Origin: Sphingomonas mali NBRC 15500
GTDB taxonomy: Bacteria > Pseudomonadota > Alphaproteobacteria > Sphingomonadales > Sphingomonadaceae
NCBI RefSeq assembly: GCF_001598415.1
Contig: NZ_BCYX01000013.1
Coordinates: 54,392 to 118,391 of the forward strand
DNA: 64,000 bases
Direction: 5' to 3'
Part shown: positions 1 through 8,476 of the stretch, in pieces
Layout: every line of letters begins with the position of its first letter
Numbering within the stretch: position 1 is the stretch's first letter
Made by a program: the position numbers and the translations under genes
Notes under the pieces: model-generated
The model's database searches: none
Told to the model about the DNA's origin: nothing
The model's input: the letters and a program-made list of their open reading frames with translations, nothing else

Positions 1-2
1 AC

Positions 3-326
3 TTGTTGGTGCGCGCCGGCTTCGCCTTGCCGGTCGCCGACAGCGAGACGCTCAGCGTCCGCTATCCCGACCTGTTCCGGCTGATCGGCGACCTGCGCGG
101 CATGGCGGCGACGAACGTGCTTCGGGGCCGCGTACCGCTCGCTCGGACCACACTGGCCGCCGCCGCGGCGGCGTTCGCCGATCGTGCCGACCCGGACGGC
201 CGCACGGCGGAGCGGTTCGACCTGATCTTCCTGACTGGCTGGGCTCCTTCGCCCGACCAGCCCAAGCCGGCGCGACGCGGCAGCGCTACCGTGTCGCTAG
301 CCGCCACGCTCGGCCGCAAGGACTGA
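3..326 (+). CDS. SAM-dependent methyltransferase, C-terminal part (5' end outside window)
   Basis: The reading frame is open from the left edge and ends at 326, so only the last 107 or so residues are present and the SAM-binding motifs lie outside the window. The visible part (a 'GDLRGMAATN' stretch followed by an aromatic 'RFDLIFLTGWAP' segment and a basic tail) resembles the C-terminal region of the BioC/NDUFAF5-like class I methyltransferases that are common next to mutT in sphingomonads. The substrate cannot be told. Its last 30 bases overlap the 3' end of the convergent mutT gene. The family assignment rests on the tail only and is moderate. Confidence 0.6.
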   Translation: MLVRAGFALPVADSETLSVRYPDLFRLIGDLRGMAATNVLRGRVPLARTTLAAAAAAFADRADPDGRTAERFDLIFLTGWAPSPDQPKPARRGSATVSLAATLGRKD

Positions 327-701
327 CACGAACGGACGATCAGCGGGCGGCATGTCATAATCCGCCAGCGCGGCAGGCAGGACCCAGCGGATCGCCGCGG
401 CATCGAGAGCGCGCGGCTCACCCTGCCAGGCAGTGCATCGGTAGAGCAGCAAGACCAGATGCCGTGCTCCCCGGCCAGCGCTGCTGAACGTCAGCGGTTC
501 GAGCCACTCGGGGGCGATCGTCACGCCCAGCTCCTCCCGCAACTCGCGCACCAGCGCCGCCTCGGGGGACTCTTCCGGCTCGATCTTGCCGCCGGGAAAT
601 TCCCACAGCCCACCATGCTCCTTGTCGAACGGGCGCTGGGCGATCAGCACGCGACCCTGGGCATCGGTCAGCGCGACGGCGACCACGGGCAACAAGTCCA
701 T
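297..701 (-). CDS. mutT: (deoxy)nucleoside triphosphate pyrophosphohydrolase MutT (Nudix)
   Basis: The 134-residue protein carries a complete Nudix box, GGKIEPEE...RELREELGV, at about residues 36-59, with the glutamates that bind the catalytic metals. The start 'MDLLPVVAVALTDAQGRVL' and the short length fit MutT, which hydrolyses 8-oxo-dGTP to the monophosphate and so prevents A:T to C:G transversions. It is cytoplasmic. The gene converges on the methyltransferase upstream in the window and overlaps its end by 30 bases. Nudix specificity is hard to prove from sequence, but the MutT-type N-terminus makes this the best reading. Confidence 0.88.
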   Translation of the reverse strand: MDLLPVVAVALTDAQGRVLIAQRPFDKEHGGLWEFPGGKIEPEESPEAALVRELREELGVTIAPEWLEPLTFSSAGRGARHLVLLLYRCTAWQGEPRALDAAAIRWVLPAALADYDMPPADRPFVSVLAAERGG

Positions 702-794
702 TTCGGCGCCATCCCTTCGCGCTGTTGGTCATTCGTTAACGAAACGTGCCTACCATCCACGTTTAGATTGGGGAGCCGTACGCGGCAAAAAGCG

Positions 795-968
795 ATGATC
801 CATATCTTATGCCGATTGGCCAGGAATCGAAGAGGCGCGACCGCCATCGAGTATGGCCTGATACTGTCGCTGGTCGTCCTGGCGATGATCGCCGCCTTGC
901 AGGGGGTGGCCAGCACGACAACCGGCATGTGGAATAACGTGTCCGACAAGGTTCAGAACGCACATTGA
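795..968 (+). CDS. Flp family type IVb pilin (first copy)
   Basis: A 57-residue prepilin. A short basic leader ends in RRG, followed by the Flp processing motif with cleavage expected after Gly14 and the conserved Glu-Tyr (ATAIEYGL) right behind it. A single hydrophobic segment of about 20 residues follows. Such subunits are cut by a TadV/CpaA-type prepilin peptidase and assembled into Flp (tight adherence) pili. The ATG at 795 was chosen because the longer frame upstream runs antisense through mutT. No tad/cpa assembly genes lie in the window. It differs from the second copy in its leader and its C-terminal third. Confidence 0.85.
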   Translation: MIHILCRLARNRRGATAIEYGLILSLVVLAMIAALQGVASTTTGMWNNVSDKVQNAH

Positions 969-1104
969 GTCGGAGATCCGGAATATTTCGTTTCGGCTTT
1001 AAGCTTTTCTCAACCGACCTGGCCTACTGATTCGGACTGCTGGACGGGGGCATATCCTGGTTCAGCCGGGTGACTGAAGTAGTTCGAACCACTGGAGACC
1101 GGAT

Positions 1105-1269
1105 ATGAAGACCGTTCGCAAGATTTTCACCAACAAGAAGGGTGCCACCGCCATCGAGTACGGCCTGATCGCCGCGCTCATCGCCGTCGCCGCGATTGCC
1201 GCGATGCAGGGCCTGGGCAACCAGCTGAAGACCACGTTCAACAACGTGTCGTCTGGCATGAAGGGTTAA
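1105..1269 (+). CDS. Flp family type IVb pilin (second copy)
   Basis: A 54-residue Flp prepilin too short for usual ORF cut-offs. It starts MKTVRKIF, has the cleavage site after the Gly of NKKG, then ATAIEYGLIAAL and a hydrophobic helix, and ends SSGMKG. The leader and processing site are textbook Flp. A GGAGA ribosome site sits about 8 bases before the ATG, and a strong hairpin terminator follows 27 bases after the stop, so this is likely the well expressed major pilin. It is 136 bases behind the first pilin and may share its promoter or have its own. Confidence 0.9.
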   Translation: MKTVRKIFTNKKGATAIEYGLIAALIAVAAIAAMQGLGNQLKTTFNNVSSGMKG

Positions 1270-1296
1270 GCTCCAACGCTAGGAGCTGAAAAAGAG

Positions 1297-1330
1297 GGGC
1301 GGCGGAACTTCGGTTCCGCCGCCCTTTCTT
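1297..1330 (+). terminator. Rho-independent terminator of the pilin genes
   Basis: A perfect 12-bp stem (gggcggcggaac / gttccgccgccc) with a UUCG tetraloop is followed directly by TTTCTTTG. It lies 27 bases after the stop codon of the second pilin. This is the clearest intrinsic terminator in the window. Confidence 0.92.
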
Positions 1331-1340
1331 TGTTGCGAAC

Positions 1341-1480
1341 TCCTCTCCCGCTTGCGGGAGAGATCGGGTGAGGGTCTTCTTTCTTCTTCCAGGTCGCTCA
1401 AATCCAAAAAAGAAGTGAGAAGACCCTCACCCTCCCAGCGCTTCGCGGTGGGCCCCTCCCTCTCCCGCAGGCGCGAGAGG
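1341..1480. repeat. REP-like palindromic intergenic repeat (CTCTCCCGC family)
   Basis: The region holds 'ctctcccgcttgcgggagag' and, on its other side, 'ccctctcccgcaggcgcgag'. Between them 'gagggtcttct' is answered by 'agaagaccctc', so the whole block folds back on itself. A near copy in the opposite orientation ends the window (from 63918), sharing the gggaggggcc, cgcttcgcggtgg and gagggtcttctt parts; related stems occur at 46053-46146. It fills the space between the pilin terminator and the 3' end of accA. Confidence 0.8.
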
Positions 1481-1491
1481 CGTAGTCACTC

Positions 1492-2439
1492 TCAGAGCCG
1501 GCCCATCGCAAGGAATTTGTCGCGGCGGTCGCGGCGCAGATCGTCCGGACCGAGATTGTGCAACCCGCTTAGTGCGTCCTCCATAGCATCGCCCAGCGCC
1601 GCGATCGCCTTGTCAGGATCGCGATGCGCACCGCCCAGCGGCTCGGACACGATCGTGTCGATCACGCCCAATGCTTTCAGATCTTGCGCGGTGACCTTCA
1701 TCGCCTCGGCTGCGTCGGGTGCCTTGTCGGCAGTGCGCCACAGGATCGATGCACAGCCTTCGGGCGAGATCACCGAATAGACCGCATGTTCGAACATCAG
1801 CACGCGATTGCCCGCCGCCAGCGCGATCGCGCCGCCCGATCCGCCCTCGCCGACCACTGCTGCGATCATCGGTACGCCGAGCTTCAGGCACGCCTCGGTC
1901 GAGCGCGCAATCGCTTCGGCCTGGCCGCGCTCCTCGGCTTGAACGCCGGGAAAGGCGCCCGACGTGTCGACCAGGGTCAGCACCGGGAGGCCGAACCGGT
2001 CGGCGAGTTCCATCAAGCGGATCGCCTTGCGATAGCCTTCGGGCTTGCCCATGCCGAAATTGTGCTTGAGCCGGCTGGCGGTATCGTCGCCCTTTTCGTG
2101 GCCGATCACCATTACTTTCTGCTCGCGGAAGGTTGCGAAACCGCCGAGGATCGCCTGATCGTCGGCGAACGCGCGGTCACCGGCCAGCGGCATGAAATCC
2201 TCGAACAGGCCGGCGATATAATCCCCGAAATGCGGACGATCCGGATGGCGAGCGACCTGGGTCTTCTGCCACGGGGTCAGCTTGGCATAGGTCGCCTTGA
2301 GCAAGGCATCCGACTTGGTCTGCAGCCGCTTGACCTCGGAATCGATGTCGATCGCGCCGTCCGAAGCGGTGTCGCGAAGTTCATCGATCCGACCCTGCAG
2401 CTCAGCGATCGGCTTCTCGAAATCAAGAAAGGTAGCCAT
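1492..2439 (-). CDS. accA: Acetyl-CoA carboxylase carboxyltransferase subunit alpha
   Basis: The 315-residue protein starts [15 protein letters not shown] and has the AccA hallmarks: the N-terminal LQxKxD coiled region, '[21 protein letters not shown]', '[12 protein letters not shown]' and the oxyanion region '[11 protein letters not shown]'. With AccD, also in this window at 45188, it transfers the carboxyl group from biotin to acetyl-CoA and yields malonyl-CoA, the first step of fatty acid synthesis. It lies 11 bases behind xerD and is probably co-transcribed with it. Length is normal for the family (about 315-320). Confidence 0.97.
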   Translation of the reverse strand: MATFLDFEKPIAELQGRIDELRDTASDGAIDIDSEVKRLQTKSDALLKATYAKLTPWQKTQVARHPDRPHFGDYIAGLFEDFMPLAGDRAFADDQAILGGFATFREQKVMVIGHEKGDDTASRLKHNFGMGKPEGYRKAIRLMELADRFGLPVLTLVDTSGAFPGVQAEERGQAEAIARSTEACLKLGVPMIAAVVGEGGSGGAIALAAGNRVLMFEHAVYSVISPEGCASILWRTADKAPDAAEAMKVTAQDLKALGVIDTIVSEPLGGAHRDPDKAIAALGDAMEDALSGLHNLGPDDLRRDRRDKFLAMGRL

Positions 2440-2450
2440 GGCCGGGCGGG

Positions 2451-3362
2451 TTAGGCCCGCCTCGGGGCAACGTCAACGAGCGGGTGACGGGTGTTGACCA
2501 ACTCGATCAGCCGTTTGCTGTCGACATGCGTGTAGATTTCGGTCGTCGCGATGTCGGCATGCCCCAGCATCGCCTGGAGCGCGCGCAGATCCGCACCGCC
2601 TTCGAGGAGATGGGTGGCGAAGGCGTGGCGCAGCACGTGCGGGCTGACGCGGTCGGGCGGAATGCCGGCATCGGCGGCAAGCGCCTTGATCAACTGATAG
2701 AGTCGGATGCGCGACAAATGCGTCTTGCCGGAGGGAAACAGCCACGGCCGGTCGCTGGCGACGTGTGCACGCCACGCAGCCACCGCAGCGCGCGCCCGAT
2801 CGGAAACCGGCGCCAGCCGCTCACGACCGCCTTTGCCCTTCAGGATGATATAGGGCCGGTCGGGCTGAATGGCATTGCGCGGCAGCGAGACGAGTTCGGT
2901 TGCGCGCAGCCCCGATCCATAGAGCAATTCGATCAACGCGGAGAGGCGCAGGTCGTTGGGGTCCGGCGGAATCCGTGCTTGCCGCTCGGCGATCGCGGCG
3001 AACAGGCGATCGATATCCTGATGACTGAGCACCTTGGGCAGCGGTCGCCGCGCGCCGGGCCGCGGCAAGGCGGCACCCGGATCGTCGGCGCGATGTCCTT
3101 CATCGGCCAGGAACGCGAAGAACCGGCGCAACGCCGCAGCCTTGCGCGCGACCGTCGCGTGCGAAAGATCGCGCCAGCTGTTCCCCAGCCGTTCGACGTC
3201 CTTCACCTCCGCGGACGCCAACCGCCCGGCCAGCACCTCGGAGGCCAGCCGCAAGTCGCTGGCGTAGGCGGCGACCGTGTTCTTGGCGGCGCCGACCTCC
3301 GCCACCAGCATTTCGAGAAAGCGCTCGATCAGCGCGCGGTCGTCAAGGCCGGTCGCGGCCAT
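2451..3362 (-). CDS. xerD: Site-specific tyrosine recombinase XerD
   Basis: A 303-residue tyrosine recombinase. The N-terminal SAM-like core-binding domain (about 1-90) is followed by the catalytic domain with the Arg of GSGLRATEL, the Lys of [24 protein letters not shown] (His and Arg), and the His and nucleophilic Tyr of [15 protein letters not shown]. With XerC it resolves chromosome dimers at dif during division. The xerD rather than xerC call rests on the neighbour accA, a conserved pair in alphaproteobacteria. Its ATG abuts exactly the end of the long palindrome at 3363-3544. Confidence 0.93.
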   Translation of the reverse strand: MAATGLDDRALIERFLEMLVAEVGAAKNTVAAYASDLRLASEVLAGRLASAEVKDVERLGNSWRDLSHATVARKAAALRRFFAFLADEGHRADDPGAALPRPGARRPLPKVLSHQDIDRLFAAIAERQARIPPDPNDLRLSALIELLYGSGLRATELVSLPRNAIQPDRPYIILKGKGGRERLAPVSDRARAAVAAWRAHVASDRPWLFPSGKTHLSRIRLYQLIKALAADAGIPPDRVSPHVLRHAFATHLLEGGADLRALQAMLGHADIATTEIYTHVDSKRLIELVNTRHPLVDVAPRRA

Positions 3363-3544
3363 TAGGGTGCAGACCCGTTACTAATGAGGTCGAGACGTCC
3401 CACCGCTTCGCGGCAGCCATGTCCGGGCGCTGTGGCGCGTCGGAGCACTCGAACGGGGGGAAACCCCCGTTCTTCGCGCCCCTCCTCCCACAGCATCCCG
3501 GACATGGCTGTCTCGATCCTCATTAGTAATGGGTCTGCACCCTA
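3363..3544. repeat. Composite palindromic element filling the gap before xerD
   Basis: The outer arms tagggtgcagacccgttact... and ...agtaatgggtctgcaccta match over about 30 bases with one or two changes. Inside is a second pair (agccatgtccggg / cccggacatggct), and at the centre a 9-bp hairpin gaacggggg-GAAA-cccccgttc at 3451-3472. The element takes up the whole space between xerD and the next gene and supplies that gene's TAG stop. It could be a MITE-like insertion or a large repetitive hairpin. No transposase is present. A larger element of similar design lies at 35040-35309. Confidence 0.8.
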
Positions 3545-5368
3545 GGCCCGGGTCACGGCCTCGGCCGCAACCATCCGCGCGGTGCTACCGAGGCCCACGA
3601 TCCGCAACGCATTGACGATGTGGAACAACGCCGCGGGAGATACGCCGCGCCAATCCTGCGTCTGTAAACCGACCGCGCTCAGCACCAGCACTTCGCCCGG
3701 ACGGCCTTGCGCCGCGGCGCGATCGATCGCGCGGGTCCAGACATTGTCGCTTTGCACATCGGCGCCATAGCTTTGCGCCACCGCCGGATCGAGCCTGGCC
3801 AGGCCGGCAAGCGCGGCCGCGAACATCCGCTGTTTGGCGGCGTCACCCGAAAAGGCGCCGACATCTCCCGAGCCATAACGCGCATTGCTGTCGGGATCGG
3901 ATACCAGGATCAGCGCCCAACCCAGGCTGCCCCGCGCCACCGCATTGCGCCATCGCGCCGCGGATCGATCGAGCCCGGCGCTGAGCATCGAGGCGACCAG
4001 CTGGTCGCTGCCATCGGTCTTGGCTGCAACCGGAATGCGTTTTGCCGCGCGCGCCGTCAGGACCAGCCGGCCATAGCCGGCCAGGCCGTTATTATTCTGG
4101 CCCCAAAGCCCACGCAGCGCGCCGAGCCGCGCGTCGCGCGATCCGCCTGTATAGGCGGTGCGCAAATCGCTCGCGACGCCGTTCGCCGGATTGCCCTGAT
4201 CGTCGCCCGCATCGATCAGGCCGTAGAGATCGACCAAGGCCAGGTTGGAGAGAACGCCCTGGGCGGCCGCCTGATCGGCGAATTGCGAGCGCTCGACCGG
4301 CGTCTCCTGCGGCGCCAGCACTTGCCAATAGCGCATCTGCGGGCCGGTACCTTCGAACAACGGATCGGGAATCTTTTCGCCCGCCGCCATCGCCAGCCCG
4401 TAGCGCCATGTATTGATATTGCTGACGCCGTCCCATTCGATCACCACGTCGCCCTTGCTCGACCCGCGTCCGGCGATCTTCTGCGCCAGTGCCAGATCGA
4501 CCCCCGCGGCGACGCGCTTGGCCTGGTTCATCAATGGCGTCGCCAGGCTCGGCGTCGAGGACAGGGACGCGCACATCGCGCGCGCCAGCACCCAGCTTGG
4601 TTCGCTCGATACCTTGACCGCATCGTTGGCCAGCGGACACATCGCACCGACATCGCCGGTCGCCAACGCGGCCTGCATCGCGACCTGATAGAGTTTGGGC
4701 GTGTAATCCTGCGGGTCGACCGACTGCACCATCGCGCGCGCGCCGACCGATTCGCCCATGCGCAGCAACAGCCAGGCGCGCTCGGCGGCGAAATCGGCAC
4801 CGTTGACGTTTCGCGGCGTCGAGATCGGCTGCAGCAACAGGCGGCGCAGTGCTATCGACACCCAGCGCGACGCGATCGGCGCGCGCGTGTCGCGCATCAG
4901 CCGCTCGATATAGCGGCCATCGGCATTGCCGAACGCGCCGGGATTCATCATCCGCTCGGCGGTCGGCAGGATGCCGATCATCGCCAGATCGCGGCGCGAC
5001 GATTCGGGTAAGGTGTAATGCACCTGGCCGGGTGTCGCGGCCGGTGTCGGCGCCGCGATCGGCAGCCCGGTCAGCGGATCGATGGCGGCGGGCGCGGGTA
5101 GTGGCAACGCCGGAGCGGCCGTATTGGCCGTCGGCGCCACGCCGACGGCAGGAGACGTCACCGGCGCGGGCGCAGGGGCCGGAGCCGGTGTCGGCGCAGG
5201 AGTCGAGGCGCGCGGCGATGGGCGCGGCGCCGAAACAGGCGCGACCGGTTGGTCGAACCCTGGCGGCAGGATCGATTCGGGCTTTTTCTGCGCGAGCGCG
5301 ACGCCACCCGCGGCGAGCAGCGCTATCGCCAGCGCTGACGCGCCGACGCTAGCCCTGGAGATTCGCAA
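3542..5368 (-). CDS. Secreted protein of unknown function with Pro/Ala-rich linker
   Basis: A 608-residue protein. Residues 1-26 are a signal peptide (basic start, hydrophobic core, cut near ALAQ). Residues about 30-105 are a low-complexity Pro/Ala linker. The rest is mostly alpha-helical and has no motif I can name; the spacing of Ala/Leu suggests helical-repeat folding, but I see no clear TPR consensus. The likely start is TTG at 5368, inside the last codons of the upstream 45-residue gene, with which it overlaps by 20 bases. This pair sits between aroK and xerD. The function is unknown; a periplasmic or surface role is inferred from the signal only. Confidence 0.75.
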   Translation of the reverse strand: MRISRASVGASALAIALLAAGGVALAQKKPESILPPGFDQPVAPVSAPRPSPRASTPAPTPAPAPAPAPVTSPAVGVAPTANTAAPALPLPAPAAIDPLTGLPIAAPTPAATPGQVHYTLPESSRRDLAMIGILPTAERMMNPGAFGNADGRYIERLMRDTRAPIASRWVSIALRRLLLQPISTPRNVNGADFAAERAWLLLRMGESVGARAMVQSVDPQDYTPKLYQVAMQAALATGDVGAMCPLANDAVKVSSEPSWVLARAMCASLSSTPSLATPLMNQAKRVAAGVDLALAQKIAGRGSSKGDVVIEWDGVSNINTWRYGLAMAAGEKIPDPLFEGTGPQMRYWQVLAPQETPVERSQFADQAAAQGVLSNLALVDLYGLIDAGDDQGNPANGVASDLRTAYTGGSRDARLGALRGLWGQNNNGLAGYGRLVLTARAAKRIPVAAKTDGSDQLVASMLSAGLDRSAARWRNAVARGSLGWALILVSDPDSNARYGSGDVGAFSGDAAKQRMFAAALAGLARLDPAVAQSYGADVQSDNVWTRAIDRAAAQGRPGEVLVLSAVGLQTQDWRGVSPAALFHIVNALRIVGLGSTARMVAAEAVTRA

Positions 5369-5486
5369 GCGAGACCGCCTTTTCCACCCGGGTCTGCTGC
5401 GTCTCGTGCGCCCGCCCCGACAGGAAGAACATTCCCCCCACCAACAGCACCAGCACGACGATCAGCACCACCAACATTCGCGACAT
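5349..5486 (-). CDS. 45-residue single-pass membrane protein
   Basis: The frame from the ATG at 5486 to the TAG at 5349 gives MSRMLVVLIVVLVLLVG..., one strong transmembrane helix (about residues 4-22), then a short polar tail 'SGRAHETQQTRVEKAV'. It is the first gene of a minus-strand unit: its last codons contain the TTG start of the following secreted protein (20-base overlap), which points to translational coupling. The N-in/C-out topology would place the tail in the periplasm with that protein. I do not recognise the family. Confidence 0.65.
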   Translation of the reverse strand: MSRMLVVLIVVLVLLVGGMFFLSGRAHETQQTRVEKAVSLANLQG

Positions 5487-5586
5487 GCGACAATAACCTC
5501 TACAGACTTTCGGCGTTCAATCCGGCACGCCGCCCGGCTCGGCGCTTGTGCCCGAGCGTGCGGTGCGCTGTATAGCCCCCAAACCC

Positions 5587-6126
5587 ATGTTGCAAAGCGC
5601 TCCTCCCTTTCTTTCCTGGACCGGCAAGCCGATCGTGCTCGTCGGGTTGATGGGCGTCGGCAAGTCGACCGTCGGCCGTCGCCTCGCGGCGCGGCTGCAT
5701 TTGCCCTTCGCCGACGCCGATACCGAGATCGAGGAAGCCGCCGGCATGACCGTCAGCGAGATCTTCGAAAAATTCGGTGAAGCGTATTTCCGCGACGGCG
5801 AACGCCGCGTCATCGCCCGCCTGGTCGACGGCAAACCCAAGGTAATCGCCACCGGGGGCGGCGCGTTCATCAACGACGAGACCCGCGCGCTGATCCTGGA
5901 TCAGTCGATCGCGATCTGGCTCGACGCGCCGACCCGGATCCTGGCCGAACGCGTCGGCCGCCGCGATACCCGCCCCTTGCTGCGCAACCGCAATCCGCGC
6001 GAGGTGCTCGACGAACTCGCCGCCGTCCGGAATCCGATCTATGCCCAGGCTCCGATTCGGATCGCCAGCGACCAGGCGCCGCACGAATCGGCCGTCAACG
6101 CCATCCTGAAAGCCCTCGATCTGTGA
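5587..6126 (+). CDS. aroK: Shikimate kinase
   Basis: Phosphorylates shikimate at the 3-hydroxyl with ATP, the fifth step of the common aromatic pathway. The Walker A motif GLMGVGKST, the shikimate-binding DADTEIE segment, the RDGE motif and the GGGAF loop are all present, and the lid RRDTRPLL is intact. A longer frame begins with GTG at 5548, but the ATG at 5587 gives a 179-residue protein, the usual size, and lies just behind a 'tatagc' sequence that may be the -10 element of a short-leader promoter. The stop overlaps the aroB start by 4 bases. Confidence 0.95.
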   Translation: MLQSAPPFLSWTGKPIVLVGLMGVGKSTVGRRLAARLHLPFADADTEIEEAAGMTVSEIFEKFGEAYFRDGERRVIARLVDGKPKVIATGGGAFINDETRALILDQSIAIWLDAPTRILAERVGRRDTRPLLRNRNPREVLDELAAVRNPIYAQAPIRIASDQAPHESAVNAILKALDL

Positions 6127-7220
6127 CCATCGTCCCCGTTTCGCTCGGTTCGCGCAGTTATGACATCGTGATCGAGCGCGGGCTGCTCGGCCGCGCGGCC
6201 GAGCATTTGAAGCCATTGTCGCGTGGGCGGTCGATGGCGATCGTCGGCGACGCCAATGTCGCGCCGCATCTCGCCACGCTGCAGGCCGCGCTCGCCGCCG
6301 CGGGCGTTGCGAGCGAGGCGATCGTGCTGCCGCCCGGCGAAGGCACCAAGAGCTGGGCACAGCTTGAGGCGGTAACCGACCAGTTGCTCGCACACGGCGT
6401 CGAGCGCGGCGATCATGTCATCGCGCTGGGCGGCGGCGTAGTCGGCGATCTGGTCGGATTCGCCAGTTCGATCGTCAAGCGCGGCTGCGGCTTCGTCCAG
6501 ATACCGACCACCTTGCTCGCCCAGGTCGACAGTTCGGTCGGCGGCAAGACGGCGATCAACACGCGCGCCGGCAAGAATCTGATCGGCGCGTTCCACCAGC
6601 CCGGGCTGGTGCTGATCGATCCCGACGTGCTCGACACCTTGCCCGCCAGGGAAACCCGCGCCGGCTATGCCGAAGTCGTCAAATACGGGCTGATCGACGA
6701 TTTCGCCTTCTTCGAGTGGTGCGAGACCAATGGCGGCAAGCTGCTCGCCGGTGATCCCGAGGCACGCGAATATGCCATCGCGCATTCGGTCGGCGCCAAG
6801 GCACGCATCGTTGCCGAGGACGAACGCGAAACGACGGGCAAGCGCGCCTTGCTCAATCTCGGCCATACGTTCGGCCATGCGCTGGAAGCCGAGACGGGCT
6901 TTTCCGATCGCCTGCTCCATGGCGAAGGCGTTGCCGCCGGCATGGCGTTGGCCTTCGCCTATTCGGCGCGGCGTGGGCTGTGTCCGGGCCAGGACGCCGA
7001 GCGCGTCGCCGCGCATCTGCGCGCGGTCGGCCTGCCCGACGGGATCAAGGCGGCAGGCATCTCAGCAAGCGGCGCGACCTTGGTAGACCATATGCGCCAC
7101 GACAAGAAGATGGACGCGGGCACCCTGCCCTTCCTGCTCGCGCGCGGGATCGGCCGGACCTATCTCGACCATTCGGTCGACCTCGCCGATGTCGAGGCGT
7201 TTCTCGACGCCGAGCGGTGA
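6123..7220 (+). CDS. aroB: 3-dehydroquinate synthase
   Basis: The 365-residue protein turns DAHP into 3-dehydroquinate, the second step of the shikimate pathway, using NAD and a divalent metal. Visible features are the NAD-binding GGGVVGDLVGFAAS-like segment, 'PTTLLAQVDSSVGGKTAIN', the metal-binding Glu of AGYAEVVKYG, and the two histidines in LNLGHTFGHALE and LHGEGVAAGM. The GTG start lies in a GTGA overlap with aroK and the stop overlaps the next gene in the same way, so the three are translated as one unit. Confidence 0.97.
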   Translation: MTIVPVSLGSRSYDIVIERGLLGRAAEHLKPLSRGRSMAIVGDANVAPHLATLQAALAAAGVASEAIVLPPGEGTKSWAQLEAVTDQLLAHGVERGDHVIALGGGVVGDLVGFASSIVKRGCGFVQIPTTLLAQVDSSVGGKTAINTRAGKNLIGAFHQPGLVLIDPDVLDTLPARETRAGYAEVVKYGLIDDFAFFEWCETNGGKLLAGDPEAREYAIAHSVGAKARIVAEDERETTGKRALLNLGHTFGHALEAETGFSDRLLHGEGVAAGMALAFAYSARRGLCPGQDAERVAAHLRAVGLPDGIKAAGISASGATLVDHMRHDKKMDAGTLPFLLARGIGRTYLDHSVDLADVEAFLDAER

Positions 7221-7648
7221 CCAGAAAGCACCTCGTTCGCGTTGCGTTGCTGACGCTGGGGTGCGTCGTTTATCTGCCAGCGATGGTCTTGATGACCATC
7301 CGCGTGGCGGGACCGATCGAGCTCCAGGCGCTGTTCGACTGGCTGACCGGACGCTGCGTCAGCGATTGCGACGGTTGGAACGTGCTGGCGACGGCAATCC
7401 AGATCGCGCCGATCATTGTCACCGGGCCGGTGCTGGCCTGGATCGGCATTATCTGGGTGCGTCGAGGGCGACGCTCCGATCGCGAGGCCGAAGCGATCGC
7501 CAGCCATTTCGACACCGCGCCCGAGCGCGTCTCTCCGCATGCGATCGAGGAAGACGAGGATCGCTACCTCTACCGCGACCGCCAGGGGCGACTTCGCCCG
7601 GTTTATGCCCCGCCCGCTCCATCACCGAAGCGCGATACACATCGCTGA
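7217..7648 (+). CDS. Unknown membrane protein with two transmembrane segments
   Basis: A 143-residue protein from a GTG that overlaps the aroB stop (GTGA). Two hydrophobic stretches at about residues 7-29 and 58-82 flank a small Cys-containing loop (RCVSDCDGWN). The C-terminal third is a charged cytoplasmic tail with EEDEDRYLYRDRQGR. It is coupled to aroKB but has no recognisable link to aromatic synthesis. I do not recognise the family. The longer upstream frame inside aroB is rejected as antisense noise in another frame. Confidence 0.7.
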   Translation: MTRKHLVRVALLTLGCVVYLPAMVLMTIRVAGPIELQALFDWLTGRCVSDCDGWNVLATAIQIAPIIVTGPVLAWIGIIWVRRGRRSDREAEAIASHFDTAPERVSPHAIEEDEDRYLYRDRQGRLRPVYAPPAPSPKRDTHR

Positions 7649-7690
7649 TTACCGGGTATCATCGCCGTAATGTCATAGGGGGGAGAGTGC

Positions 7691-8458
7691 ATGCTTCTGG
7701 CCAGTTTGCTCGCATTTGCCGGCACCGATGCTGTATTGGCCCCCTCAGGAAAATGGACCGTCGACTACCGCGCCGACAAGTGCGTGGCATCCCGTCCATT
7801 CGGCACCGAACCCATCACCTATCTGACACTCCAGCCATTCGTGTCGCTAGATATCAAGGGCGCGACGCTGATCGTCGTCGCGCCCGACACCGAGGGAGGT
7901 GGCGTCCAAAACGGAAAGGCGAAGATCTCACTGCGACCTACGGGCACGACAAAGACGCTGGACTATATCAGCCGCCAGCCCCAACCAGATGGGGCGAGAA
8001 GCTATGAAATGTCGCTGGATCCCGATTTGATGGCTCAGATCGGCCAAGCGACGAGCTTGGCAATCGATGCCGGGAAGGAATCCGTCACGCTGGAGACGGG
8101 GAAGCTTCAGCCGGTGATCGACGCGGCCGAGAAGTGCAATGATGACCTCATGCGAAGCTGGGGAGTCGATTTGGCGGCCAGGGCCGCGCCGGTAGGCAAT
8201 CCTGGCGAGTGGTTTACCGATAATGACTATCCTCCCGCAGCGGCCCGGCGGCACGTTCAGGGGAATGCGGTAATCGTCCTGACGGTCGACCCCGACGGTA
8301 GGGTAAAGGGGTGCCGCATCGTGGCCACCACGGGTGCCCCGGATCTCGACGACGGGACCTGTGAGCGCGCCAGGACACACGCCCGTTATGTCCGCAAGGA
8401 CGGGGGAGACCGTTTTTCGGTTCTAGGAGTCCATTGGGTGCTACCCGCTTGGCGATAA
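7691..8458 (+). CDS. Periplasmic protein with TonB C-terminal-like domain
   Basis: A 255-residue protein behind a GGGGAGAG ribosome site. A short hydrophobic N-terminus may be a signal peptide. Residues about 20-150 are a beta-rich region without known motifs. The C-terminal 85 residues (YPPAAARRHVQGNAVIVLTVDPDGRVKGC...) follow the TonB C-terminal domain pattern, including the conserved Cys pair. Unlike true TonB it has no N-terminal anchor plus Pro-rich spacer, so energy transduction is unlikely. The same kind of unanchored domain occurs in the gene at 16090. Confidence 0.7.
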   Translation: MLLASLLAFAGTDAVLAPSGKWTVDYRADKCVASRPFGTEPITYLTLQPFVSLDIKGATLIVVAPDTEGGGVQNGKAKISLRPTGTTKTLDYISRQPQPDGARSYEMSLDPDLMAQIGQATSLAIDAGKESVTLETGKLQPVIDAAEKCNDDLMRSWGVDLAARAAPVGNPGEWFTDNDYPPAAARRHVQGNAVIVLTVDPDGRVKGCRIVATTGAPDLDDGTCERARTHARYVRKDGGDRFSVLGVHWVLPAWR

Positions 8459-8476
8459 CCTGCGCGATATTTGGCA

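Noticed and set aside
459..968. Long frame ending in the first Flp pilin
   Set aside because: The first 112 codons are antisense to mutT and the mutT promoter; the pilin starts at 795.
3363..3544. The palindrome before xerD as a dif site
   Set aside because: It is far longer than the 28-bp dif and its arms do not show the XerC/XerD-binding layout; location next to xerD alone is not evidence.
3707..5011. 434-codon plus-strand ORF
   Set aside because: Antisense to the 608-residue secreted protein, which has a signal peptide and belongs to a coupled gene pair.
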